Source: Pseudopyrenochaeta lycopersici
Lineage: Eukaryota; Ascomycota; Dothideomycetes; Pleosporales; Pseudopyrenochaetaceae
Assembly (NCBI GenBank): GCA_003313425.1
Contig: NHZP01000021.1
Coordinates: 372,001-436,000 of the forward strand
DNA: 64,000 nt
Reading direction: 5' to 3'
Part shown: one piece after another, positions 21,701-30,719 of the stretch
Position numbering within the stretch: the stretch's first letter is position 1
Layout: each line of letters starts with the position of its first letter
Position numbers and translations under genes: made by a program
Notes under the pieces: model-generated
What the model was told of the DNA's origin: nothing
The model's database searches: none
The model's input: only the letters and a program-made list of their open reading frames with translations

Positions 21701-22788
21701 GCGGGGAATACGGCAACGCACTCCAGGCAGCTTCAGTTCATGGCTATGAGCAGGTAGTAAGACTACTGTTAGACAACGGCGCTGATGTCAACGCCCAGGA
21801 CAGGTATTACGGCAACGCACTCCACGCAGCTTCAGTTCGAGGCCATGAGCAGGTGGTAAAGCTGCTGTTAGATAACGGCGCTGATGTCAACGCCCAGGGC
21901 GGGGAATACGGCAACGCACTCCAGGCAGCTTTAGCTGAAGGCTATAAGCAGGTAGTAAAGCTACTGTTAGACAAGGGCGCTGATGTCAACGCCCAGGGCG
22001 GGTATTACGGCAACGCACTCCAGGCAGCTTCACTTCGAAGCCATGAGCAGATAGTGAGACTGCTGTTAGACAAGGGCGCTGATGTTAACGCCCAGGGCGG
22101 GAAATACGGCAACTCACTCCAAGCAGCTTCAGTTCGAGGCTATGAGCAGGTAGTGAGACTGCTGTTAGACAAGGGCGCTGATGTCAACGCCCAGGGCGGA
22201 CAATACGGCAACGCACTCCAGGCAGCTTCAGTTGAAGGCTATGAGCAGGTAGTGAGACTGCTGTTAGACAACGGCGCTGATGTCAACGCCCAGGGCGGGG
22301 AATACGGCAACGCACTCCAGGCAGCTTCAGTTCATGGCTATGAGCAGGTAGTAAGACTGCTGTTAGACAAGGGCGCTGATATCAACGCCCAGGGCGGACA
22401 ATACGGCAACGCACTCCACGCAGCTTCATTTGAAGGCTATGAGCAGGTAGTGAGACTGCTGTTAGACAAGGGCGCTGATGTCAACGCCCAGAACAGGCGC
22501 TACGGCAACGCACTCCACGCAGCTTCAGTTCAAGGCCATGAGCAGGTAGCGAGACTATTGTTAGACAACGGCGCTGATGTCAACACCCAGGGCGGACAAT
22601 ACAGCAACGCACTCCAGGCAGCTTCAGTTGAAGGCTATGAGCAGGTAGTGAGACTGCTGTTAAACAAGGGCGCTCATGTCAACGCCCAGGGCGGACAATA
22701 CAGCAACGCACTCCAGGCAGCTTTAGTTTATGGCCATAAGCAGGTAGTAAAGCTGTTGTTAGACAACGGCGCTGATGTCAACGCCTAG
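18739..22788 (+). CDS. NLR-like STAND protein: SesA-like domain, NACHT NTPase, 19 near-identical ankyrin repeats
   Basis: Three exons, 18739-19192, 19246-20023 and 20073-22788, give 1315 residues. Fungal proteins of this plan work in non-self recognition and regulated cell death; the trigger of this one is unknown. Residues 1 to about 150 match the N-terminal domain (SesA/NACHT_N type) found ahead of fungal NACHT proteins. The NACHT domain shows Walker A GIPGCGKT (207-214), Walker B LIDALDEC (about 308-315) and a sensor-like VTSRRD. A winged-helix-like region follows (about 430-650). Residues 676-1315 are 19 tandem 33-residue ankyrin repeats plus a 7-residue partial one. Intron 2 uses the unusual donor GTGCGC, as does the STAND-like gene at 10.6 kb. 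The array ends at TAG 22786-22788 although ankyrin coding continues in frame beyond it. The gene could be full-length and functional with a shortened cap, or a recent allele truncated at its C-terminus. Confidence 0.92.
20866..22785 (+). repeat. Tandem 99-bp repeat array encoding 19 ankyrin repeats
   Basis: Nineteen 99-bp units of high nucleotide identity, including at silent sites, plus one 21-bp unit (21658-21678) and 18 terminal bases. The shared core of each unit encodes GADVNAQ..., NALQAAS and QVVRLLLD. Differences gather at a few codons: repeat positions 8-10 (GGQ, GGE, GGK, GGY, DRY, NRR), 12 (G/S/D), 16 (Q/H), 21 (E, R, K, H, Q, Y) and 23 (Y/H). Such sameness points to recent tandem amplification or conversion between units. 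Unit count could be miscalled in short-read assemblies. Confidence 0.95.
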
Positions 22789-22941
22789 GGTTGTAGCGCA
22801 CTTCAGGCAGCTTCATGGCGAGGCAACAAGGAGGTGATAAAGTTTCTGCTGGAGAAGGGTGCTACAGAAACCATCAGAAATCTTGATATCGATTGGAATG
22901 ATATTAATTCGGGCGAAATTAATTCGGACCTATCGATTTAA
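22789..22941 (+). pseudogene. In-frame ankyrin-coding tail after the NLR stop codon
   Basis: Directly after TAG 22786-22788 the same frame stays open for 50 codons to TAA 22939-22941. The first 25 codons or so still read as a degenerate ankyrin repeat (CSALQAAS, EVIKFLLEKGA), three codons shorter than the others, followed by an acidic tail. The TAG replaces the CAG (Gln) found at that place in every other unit. This looks like the original C-terminal capping repeat and tail, now untranslated unless the stop is read through. Confidence 0.7.
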
Positions 22942-23665
22942 ACTTCGACTCATGGACACATTGACTTGGGTAAACTGTTAGTTAACATGCGGGTGCGTTA
23001 GTCTAAAACACATGGACTGGAATTGAATCAGACATTCCTGTAACTATTCGCAGAAATTGGTTTGAAACAGAAGCAGAGATAGTCCTTTTTGTAATTGGCG
23101 TTGCTCTATAGCTTTGAAATAATGTTCTTGTATGTTGCTGCTGGAATTGTTCACTATGAAAGGCAGTGTTGATACAGACCCCAGAGCGGAGTTACTGAGT
23201 ATTTCAGTCATGGATTGCAGCAGATGGACAAAAGAAAGTGGACAGAATTCTGTCAATGCTAGTATGGCTCGATACGAATAGTGCAGATTATTAATATCGG
23301 GCACTGTTATCTTAAGCAGTAGAGGGTTGGTAGTTGGAACGCTATGAGAACCTTGTAACAGCCTTTCAGGAGAGAGATAAAAATAGAAGCGGCTCGTGAC
23401 TGCTTCAGAAAGATTATTGGGTGCTGGCGATATGGAACGTCACTTTGGAAAGGCAGTAAACTGAAATACTCTCTCACTCCAATAGACGGCAGGTATTCAC
23501 TGGCCGAATGGCACTGTCAGTGATACAATATGTACGCTTATACAACACAGTATTCTTGCACGTACAGGCTAATATCCGTTGACGGTCAAGACCAAGTCTT
23601 TAACTTCTCGATTGATTTCACATAAACTGTACAAATGGATGGAACCGCCCTAAGCTATGGGAACA
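22942..23665. other. Intergenic region between convergent genes
   Basis: About 720 bp between the NLR remnant and the isomerase stop, AT-rich in part. Only short frames without features are present. Confidence 0.55.
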
Positions 23666-24760
23666 CTACTGCTCTCCCTCGGCAGTGCGAACCTTTATGC
23701 TGCCATCAGCCATGCCAAAGTAGACAGCAATTGGTTTTTGACCACCAGTGACTGCACTTCGTGCGCCATCCTTGGCTCGTAGTGCTTGCGCATCAATGCC
23801 GTTTAGGCCTGAGAAGATGCCGACTTCTAGCACACCAGTTAAGCCCTTGATGGCTCTGCTAATGTTGTTTACCTCCCATGTCCCGTCGGTCCCGTCGCCC
23901 TTACCCTTGCCAGCTGCAACGTCGGCTGAGGTGAGCAGGGCAGGGAAGGGTGCATCGATGATGAAGAAGTCTTGGTCTGTCTTTAGGGGACCAGACTTTT
24001 CTAAGAGTGTAGTCCTCAATTTTGGATCCGTCGATCCAAGTAGTCTGAGGGCAGCAGCTACTTTGTTCTGTGATAGTGGTGCAACCTCGATGGGTATTGT
24101 TGGCCAGTTGGTGAGCAAGCGATCCTGCCTTTTCCGGTAATCCGCGACGCAGACAAATTTCTTCGCGCGCTCTGCTACCAACTTTTCTTGGAACAGGCAG
24201 GCACCTCCTCCTTTTATACAGTTCAATTCCGAGTCCACCTCGTCTGCGCCATCAAAGGCAACGTCTAGCATGACATTATCAGGTAGGCTGTCGAAGGCGA
24301 TTGGAGTAAGGCCGGCGTTGATGACGAGTTGGCGCGACTGAAAGCCCGTGGGCACGAAGAGGATGCTGGGGTTTGTTGATCGCTCCTTGATGGCTTCGAC
24401 AACATAGACGATAGTCGTGCCGGAACCGATACCAACATGAGTTGCGGCAGGGTCGAAATGGTCTGCGACTGCTTGATGCGCGGCAGCACGTTTGGCGGCT
24501 TCAACGCCTGTGTCCGTCATGGTGGACTTGTTAGAGAGAGAAGCGGTTGTGGAGAAAGTTTTACGAATGCAATTGAGGTATGGCGACCGGAGTGATCGGA
24601 AGATTGGACTTTTGAGGGGCGTATGACTGCAGTGAAGGAGTTGCACGCAGGGTCTAGATACTAGTGGAGCGTGGAGGGGCACTCGAGACTTGAGATGACT
24701 GATGCTGCGAGCCTGCTGATTTATATTGCCAGCGCGCACGATTATTCGTTTCGGCCACAT
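23666..24760 (-). CDS. rki1: Ribose-5-phosphate isomerase A, with a possible mitochondrial presequence
   Basis: This enzyme interconverts ribose 5-phosphate and ribulose 5-phosphate in the non-oxidative pentose phosphate pathway. Motifs of the RpiA family are clear: GIGSGTTIVYVVEAI (phosphate and substrate loop), FDGADEVD (catalytic acidic residues) and IKGGGACLFQEKL. Two starts are possible. ATG 24520 gives 284 residues and the usual cytosolic length. ATG 24760 (used here, 364 residues) adds 80 residues with many Arg, Ser and Leu and no Asp or Glu, ending in RKTFSTTASL, which looks like a mitochondrial targeting peptide with a processing site. Both starts may be used, giving two locations; that is inference. 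It shares a 332-bp upstream region with the NEDD8 E1 subunit gene. Confidence 0.9.
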   Translation of the reverse strand: MWPKRIIVRAGNINQQARSISHLKSRVPLHAPLVSRPCVQLLHCSHTPLKSPIFRSLRSPYLNCIRKTFSTTASLSNKSTMTDTGVEAAKRAAAHQAVADHFDPAATHVGIGSGTTIVYVVEAIKERSTNPSILFVPTGFQSRQLVINAGLTPIAFDSLPDNVMLDVAFDGADEVDSELNCIKGGGACLFQEKLVAERAKKFVCVADYRKRQDRLLTNWPTIPIEVAPLSQNKVAAALRLLGSTDPKLRTTLLEKSGPLKTDQDFFIIDAPFPALLTSADVAAGKGKGDGTDGTWEVNNISRAIKGLTGVLEVGIFSGLNGIDAQALRAKDGARSAVTGGQKPIAVYFGMADGSIKVRTAEGEQ

Positions 24761-25092
24761 GAACGGAGTCCGAAGAGCACACAGAGACTGTCTCAATGCC
24801 GTCAGACGAGGAAGTTTTTATCGCAACGAGACGAGACTAGTGGACTGGCTTGTAGTTTCAACTGCTCGCGACGAGACAAAATTCATGGAGCTTCGGGGAA
24901 AATGACGATTCGGCGACCCCCCACCATGGCTGCCCCGCGACGCGCTTGGCGCGGAGTGACAGCGCGTCTGTGCATGGGAGCTCCAGGCGGTGGCAGAGGC
25001 AGTGGCAGAATCCCAGAGCTGCCTACAGCTCTGTCATACAATAATTGCGCTTCATTTCTACGAACAGTTTGATAACTCTTGACCCCGAGAAC
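24761..25092. promoter_or_regulatory. Divergent upstream region of the isomerase and ULA1 genes
   Basis: 332 bp between the two start codons (572 bp if the isomerase starts at 24520). It must carry both core promoters. It is GC-rich toward the ULA1 side. I recognise no specific binding site. Confidence 0.5.
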
Positions 25093-26993
25093 ATGGCGGA
25101 CCTTCCTCCTCCCGTTCAAGGGCCTACCGCCAAAGAGAAGAAGTAAGCCAATCGAAGCCCAAACGCTCTTGCCCCATGCACGCAGCTACTAAGTATGGCA
25201 GGTATGATCGTCAGCTCCGTCTTTGGGGAGCCACGGGCCAGATGGCGCTCGAGAACTCACACATCCTCCTTATCAACTCTGGTCCTGGCGTCGTTGGCCT
25301 TGAAACACTCAAAAACCTAGTCCTTCCCGGAATCGGCAACTTCACGATACAGGACTCAGCGGTAGTCAGCGAAGCAGATCTAGGAGTGAACTTCTTTTTG
25401 GAGGAGCAACACCTGGGAGGTTTCCGGGCAGAACACACTTGCAATCTGCTGAAGGAGCTAAACCCAGATGTGGAGGGTCAGTTTGTTACAGAAGTATGGT
25501 CACATCAGTCGCTGAGTTGGTATGTGCTAATGTCACCTTCAGCCCATCGAATCGTGGCTGTCCCAGCCCGACGCTCTACGACCATACACCTTAATCATCG
25601 TCACTGCACCTGTCCGCCCCGAGCTCCTCGCCAAGCTCTCCGACCATGCAAGCGCTGCACTGATTCCACTCTTCTATGTCCATTCAGTCGGCTTCTACTC
25701 GCACTTCTCTGTCCATCTGCCGCCGGCGTTCCCTATTGTAGATACACACCCTAGCCCCGAGACTATATCAGATCTCCGCCTACTGCGGCCATGGCCTGAG
25801 CTGTTGCAGTATGCAGAAGAGAAGACCACCAATCTTGAGGATATGAAGGCAGAAGATCACGGCCATGTCCCATGGATAGCTTTGCTGTTACACTATCTTG
25901 AGGTGTGGAAAAGAGATCATAATGGGGAGGTGCCGCAGAACTACAAGGAGAAGACCGATTTCCGGACCATCGTGTCGCAAGCGGCGCGGACGAACAACCC
26001 TGAAGGCGGCGAGGAAAACTTCGACGAGGCTGTAGCGGCGGTACTGAAGTCGCTGAATCCCCCACAACCAAGTAGTGCTGTGAAGGAGATATTTACGGCT
26101 CCGGAGTGTCTTCTGGTTCGCGACGACTCACCTAGCTTCTGGGTTATAGCCAATGCTATTGGCCTCTTCTACACCAAGTACGGTGTCCTCCCTGTCCCCG
26201 GCTCGGTGCCAGACATGAAGGCGCGTTCGGCAGACTACATCCAATTGCAGAACGTCTACAAATCAAAAGCACGGAAGGATCTGGCCGAAGTCATCGAGAG
26301 CGTACGATTTCTGGAGCGGACTGCCGATCGCAGCAACGCCATTGATGAAAAGGACATTGAAGCTTTTTGCAAAAACGCGGCACATATCAAACTGGTGCGC
26401 GGACGGCCATTCCACGTTGTCCAAGCGGGCGAGAACATCAAGTGGGGTGATCGGGCGAAATCCATTGGTAAGTGAGTGCATGTAGATCAACTTTACATCC
26501 TACTAAGAGTGCCTAGCTCAAACACTCACGTTCCCCGATTCTCTTGTTCCGCTTTATATTGCCTTCCTCGCCTGGGACGAGTTTGTTGCAACACACGACA
26601 AAGATGGCTTGGGCGGCGCTCCTGGTGTTCCTGGCGAGGTTGATCCAGACGCAGATCTGGAGAAGCTCACTGGCATCGCCTTCAAGCTTACTGATGATCT
26701 GGTGAAAGAGGCAAATGCCCAGATCGATGAAGACGAATATGCGACTGCCAAGACGCAGATTGGAGAGTTTGTCAGGGAACTGTAAGTATACCGACTACTC
26801 TTTTGAAGGGTGCTTGAGCTAATGCGATTCTAGTGTCCGGGCAGGTGGAGCTGAACTACACAACATTGGTGCCTTGACTGGCGGCATAGTCTCGCAAGAA
26901 GTCATCAAGGTCATTACAGAACAATACATTCCTGTCGACAATACTTGCATATTCGACGGAATCAAGAGCAAGAGTACTGTAATCAAGGTGTAG
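25093..26993 (+). CDS. ula1: NEDD8-activating enzyme E1 regulatory subunit (Ula1/APP-BP1/NAE1)
   Basis: Five exons: 25093-25142, 25202-25493, 25543-26467, 26517-26781 and 26834-26993, giving 563 residues. The protein pairs with Uba3 to activate NEDD8 (Rub1), which is then attached to cullins. The start of exon 2 restores [10 protein letters not shown], the hallmark of the ThiF/UBA fold, followed by a Rossmann region ([28 protein letters not shown]). The C-terminus reads [23 protein letters not shown], also typical of the family. The absence of a catalytic cysteine region fits the regulatory subunit rather than Uba3. All four introns are 48-59 nt, with good branch sites. Length is close to the usual 520-560 residues. 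The gene does not overlap its neighbours. Confidence 0.93.
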
Positions 26994-27633
26994 CAGGATC
27001 AGAGTGAGAAGGAAACTAGGAGACAAGCAACAAACGAGACCACAGGAGGGTTGCTCTTGCATCACGACGTAACATGAAGTCAAGCTCATAGCGTGGCGTC
27101 CAGCGTTTTGCTTGTTCGATAGCGAGTGAAGCTGCTTGCAGTATAAAAGCGAAGCTAGAGTACATACATGGCATAGAGCGTACGTCCTGAACCGCTTGGT
27201 GATATATATAGAAAGATATCACCGCGTCCTAATAAAATATTGTCCTCACGAAATCCTTGTTGCAAAACAGTGAGGCTCAGTCTTTTGGTTCGGAACTTTA
27301 CCTCAAATTGAGAGCTGTTACCTGACCAAGGCGGCACTTTCCCTTCTTGATTTCATGTCTATCACCTCAATTGAGCACTGTTTTATTCATAAAAATGAAT
27401 CGAAAGCTCCTACAGCCAAAGACATGTCAAAACAGTCCAGGTTGATGTTCTTTGTGTCAACTCAATCACATCACCCTTTCGATGATGACAAAGCGAATGA
27501 ATCTCAGCGATCACCACGTGACCGACGCGCCGATCGCGAAAGCGCGTCGATTCAGCCGAATGCGTCTTTGACGCCGTCCTCATCTCATGCCTCCTCTACA
27601 TTCACACCGCCCATTCCTGCCTCCAAACGCCTT
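26994..27633. other. Intergenic region between ULA1 and RAD18
   Basis: The frame of RAD18 is open upstream to an ATG at 27355, which would add 93 poorly conserved Ser/Pro-rich residues; I regard it as 5' leader. No separate gene was seen. Confidence 0.5.
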
Positions 27634-29147
27634 ATGGACGCCTCCTTCGACCTCCCAGACTCCACAGACTGGTTATCGACGTCACTACCCGCATTCGAAC
27701 CACTTGAGGCTGCCTTGCGCTGCGAAGTCTGCAAGGAATTCTACTCGAACCCCGTCATTACCTCCTGTTACCACACATTTTGCTCGATATGTATACGAAG
27801 ATGCATAGCTACGGATGGCAAGTGTCCGAGCTGCAAGACGGGCTGCTCAAGCGACAAGTTGGCGCCAAATATCGCTGTCCGAGATGTTGTAATGCGGTTT
27901 CAAGAGGCAAGGCCCAAGGCGTTGGAATTGGCGCGTGCAGACAAAGAAGAGAAATCTGAAGTAAATAGTGGGAAGAAGCGGAAGTTGGACGAGACGGACA
28001 TAGAAGAGGGCGAGAATGTTAGGCAGACACGATCACGACAAACACGGACTCGGAGCGATCGTAATGGAGGCACAGATGGTGTGACTATCGAAGTACCGGA
28101 CAGCGAGGACGATGGCGATGAAGAGTTTCTGCCAGAAGGCATGGCGAAATGCCCAATTTGCAACAAGCAAATGAAGGCTGAGCAGGTCTATAATCACTTG
28201 GACGTCTGCCCTGGGCAAGATGCGTCGCAGGGGCGTAGTACTCGGTCAAAGTACGTAAAGAAATAGCATCACCAAGTCCGGTTACGTGGCTAATGATACG
28301 CAGAATCAAGACTGTATTTCCAACTGCTCTACAGAGACGACAGAAGGAACCATCACCACCACCCACCCGCCTATCACAGCTCAACTATGCTATGTTGAAA
28401 GAAACTGCGCTACGTAAGAAATTACAGGAGATTGGAATACCGAATTGGGGTAGCAAGGATCTGTTAAAGAGGCGGCATATTGAATGGCTAAACATATACA
28501 ATTCAAACTGTGACGCTGACGGAAGCGTTCGCAAAAGCAAAAGGCAGCTATTGAAAGAACTGGAAGAGTGGGAACAAACGCAAGGCGGCAAGGCTGACAC
28601 CAAGGAGAGCAAAGTTATGAGGAAAGACTTCGATGGAGACGGATACATGAAATCGCACAAAACCGACTTTGACGATTTAATAGCCCGAGCCCGGCAAAAG
28701 CGGACTGCGCGGAAGACTGAAGAAAGCGAAAAACCTGAAACCAATACTACGCAGTCTAATTCCGAACCACGAGACTCCACGTTCGCTCACGATACGCACA
28801 CAACTAATGGCGCCGAACCCATGGTTCTCTCCCAACCTCCTCCCCACAACCAAGATCCATCTGACTATTACATCGCTCCTATATCGCCCAATACCCAACG
28901 ACCATACGAAAACAACGAACCAGCACTCGCAAGTATCCGCGCCAAAGTTGAGGAAGCGAATCGTGCCCCCTCGAAATTGCCCACGCTGAGCTCGGAGCGC
29001 TCCATGGAGAGCACGAGACGCCGTGGTTCGACGAATTCAGAGGGTATCCAGAATCCGTTTGGGAGCCCGAGTAGGAAAGTACCCATGTTTGCGCTGTCGG
29101 AGGATCCAGTCAGGGATGTGGATAGCAGTAGTACGGTTGTGCAATAA
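27634..29147 (+). CDS. rad18: E3 ubiquitin ligase Rad18 (postreplication repair)
   Basis: Two exons, 27634-28250 and 28304-29147, give 486 residues. Rad18, with the E2 Rad6, mono-ubiquitinates PCNA at stalled replication forks. Domains in order: RING finger at residues 30-67 (CEVC ... CYHTFCSIC ... CPSC), UBZ4-type zinc finger at 173-192 (CPICNKQM ... HLDVC), and a SAP DNA-binding domain at about 235-270. Between RING and UBZ lies VTIEVPDSEDD, hydrophobic then acidic, which resembles a SUMO-interacting motif. The start at 27634 was chosen because it gives FDLPDSTDWLSTSLPAFEPLE, the conserved N-terminus of fungal Rad18. An ATG at 27355 in the same frame is possible but unlikely. The intron is 53 nt. 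The C-terminal 200 residues are Ser/Pro/Thr-rich and likely disordered. Confidence 0.94.
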
Positions 29148-29324
29148 TATTCAGGAATGGAAATAATGGTACGCCTATTGATGAATTTTTGTGCTTTTGT
29201 TTCACACTTGCTCGCATTTTTTCAACCACTGTTCGATATTTCCTTGCTGCATATTGAAACACTTTGCATACTTTTCCAACCATTTCCGTCTGCTAAACAT
29301 CTGCTATATCTCACATTACACACC

Positions 29325-30346
29325 ATGCAGTCCTCCACTATGCCTCATCTCGCCAGCATGTCCAGCATATCCAGTCTATCCCTCAACACAAAGGACCCCC
29401 ACGACTCAGGCATAGCCATGGACGACTTCGAAACAGCAATGCGTCTCCAAGCCCAGAGCACCCACCACACTTCTTCCCCATCGAAAATACCTCTACCCCC
29501 GTCACCCTTCGAAATCCCCCTTCCCCCATCCCGCCCTGCAAGCTCAACTACCAGCCTCTTGTTCAGGGACAGCACAGAGAACTCTTCATACCTCCCTCTT
29601 TCGACCGTGGAGCCCGTCCCGCGCGTCCTCTCCCCTGTGCGTAGACGGCGGACGCCGAAACTCGTTCGCGCGCCTTCGATCCAGTGGGCTACAACGAATC
29701 CATATGCGCCGCCCGCGTGGCCGTTCGCAGAGAGCGAAGTATCGCGGTGCTCGACGCCGTGGAGCGATGTGGAGTTGCCATATAGTGAGTCTGCGCCCTG
29801 TATCGATCATATTTGATATAATATGCACTGCATTCCTACAGAAAGAGAAAGTGTGAGAAAGGGAATGTAGTATCCAACGAACCCTGACTAACCCTCCCAC
29901 CAACAGCCTCCCCACCCCTCACCATCCCCAGCCTCTACGAGCGCCAAATCCGATCCACGCACGCCCTCTCCCCCGTCACCGAGCGCTCCGCCAGCACGCC
30001 CGTTTCGCTGGGCCCCTCCGTCGCCGCCACGTACTCGGTCTTCTCGCTCGCGGACGCCGAGTACGTTGCGCTGAGGACGATATCAATGGCGCCTGTTGTC
30101 TTGGACAGGACGGTGGCATGTCCCGGTGGTATGGAAATGGGCGGTGGAGCTAGATTCTGTGAGTGTTTGTCCCGTGATGGTGTGCTGGGGGAAGGAACTA
30201 ATTTAGGCCTAGGGCGAGGCGGAGGTGGAGGTGGAGGGAAGTGCGTGTGTGGGAGGGAGGTGAGGAGGAGGGGAAGGTGGAGGGAGAGGGCTGAAAAAGT
30301 TTGGAGGAGAGTGTTGAGGGTTTTCAAACCGAGGAGGGAAGCCTGA
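29325..30346 (+). CDS. Uncharacterised Ser/Pro-rich protein with a Gly-Arg C-terminus
   Basis: Two exons, 29325-29784 and 29907-30346, give 299 residues. I chose the ATG at 29325 (ACC ATG CAG), since the frame above it is hydrophobic and unlike the rest. The intron is 122 nt with donor GTGAGT and acceptor CAACAG. The first 150 residues are low-complexity, rich in Ser, Pro and Thr, with SP motifs that could be phosphorylated. The segment encoded by about 30140-30265 has several cysteines and a run of glycines; the last 40 residues are very basic (RRRGRWRERAEKVWRRVLR). No known domain. It begins 177 bp after the RAD18 stop on the same strand and converges with the Zn2Cys6 gene. Likely real, given the clean splice and phase, but there is no functional clue. 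Confidence 0.62.
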
Positions 30347-30719
30347 AGGGATGTATGATGAAAGGTGGAGCTGAATACAATTCTAAATCTTTTTCTTTGA
30401 AAGCGCAAAATACAATGAGCACAATACGCCTTTGGCCATACCCAGAGCTATAAAACGGATGGTAAAACAAAAGCAAGTCAAGAGACTGTGATCTACAAAC
30501 AATTCGGATATCATCAATCATGTGACCCATTTCGTTCCCAGATTCAGTGATATGCCCTCACACGCCTGTGTCGCCTTTTTAAATTAAATAGTAGTGGTAT
30601 AGCGCTCCTTGGACATTTCGCAAAGACCAAACATTTTCCATAATCACACGGTACCGCTGGGTATATGGGCGGTACCGGTTGTGTACAGCAATGTAAACGC
30701 ATTGGTTGCTATAGTAGAC
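30347..30719. other. Short intergenic region between convergent genes
   Basis: About 370 bp holding the 3' ends of the Ser/Pro-rich gene and the Zn2Cys6 gene. Nothing else was seen. Confidence 0.6.

Noticed and set aside
20866..22785. Regular repeats that might suggest a CRISPR array or satellite DNA
   Set aside because: The units are coding, in frame, and give canonical ankyrin repeats; there are no spacers, and the genome is eukaryotic.
27355..27633. N-terminal extension of RAD18 from the ATG at 27355
   Set aside because: Known fungal Rad18 proteins begin near the ATG at 27634; the added residues are low-complexity.
29935..30408. 157-codon minus-strand frame opposite the Ser/Pro-rich gene
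   Set aside because: It is low-complexity, has no start context or domain, and mirrors the GC-rich second exon of the plus-strand gene.
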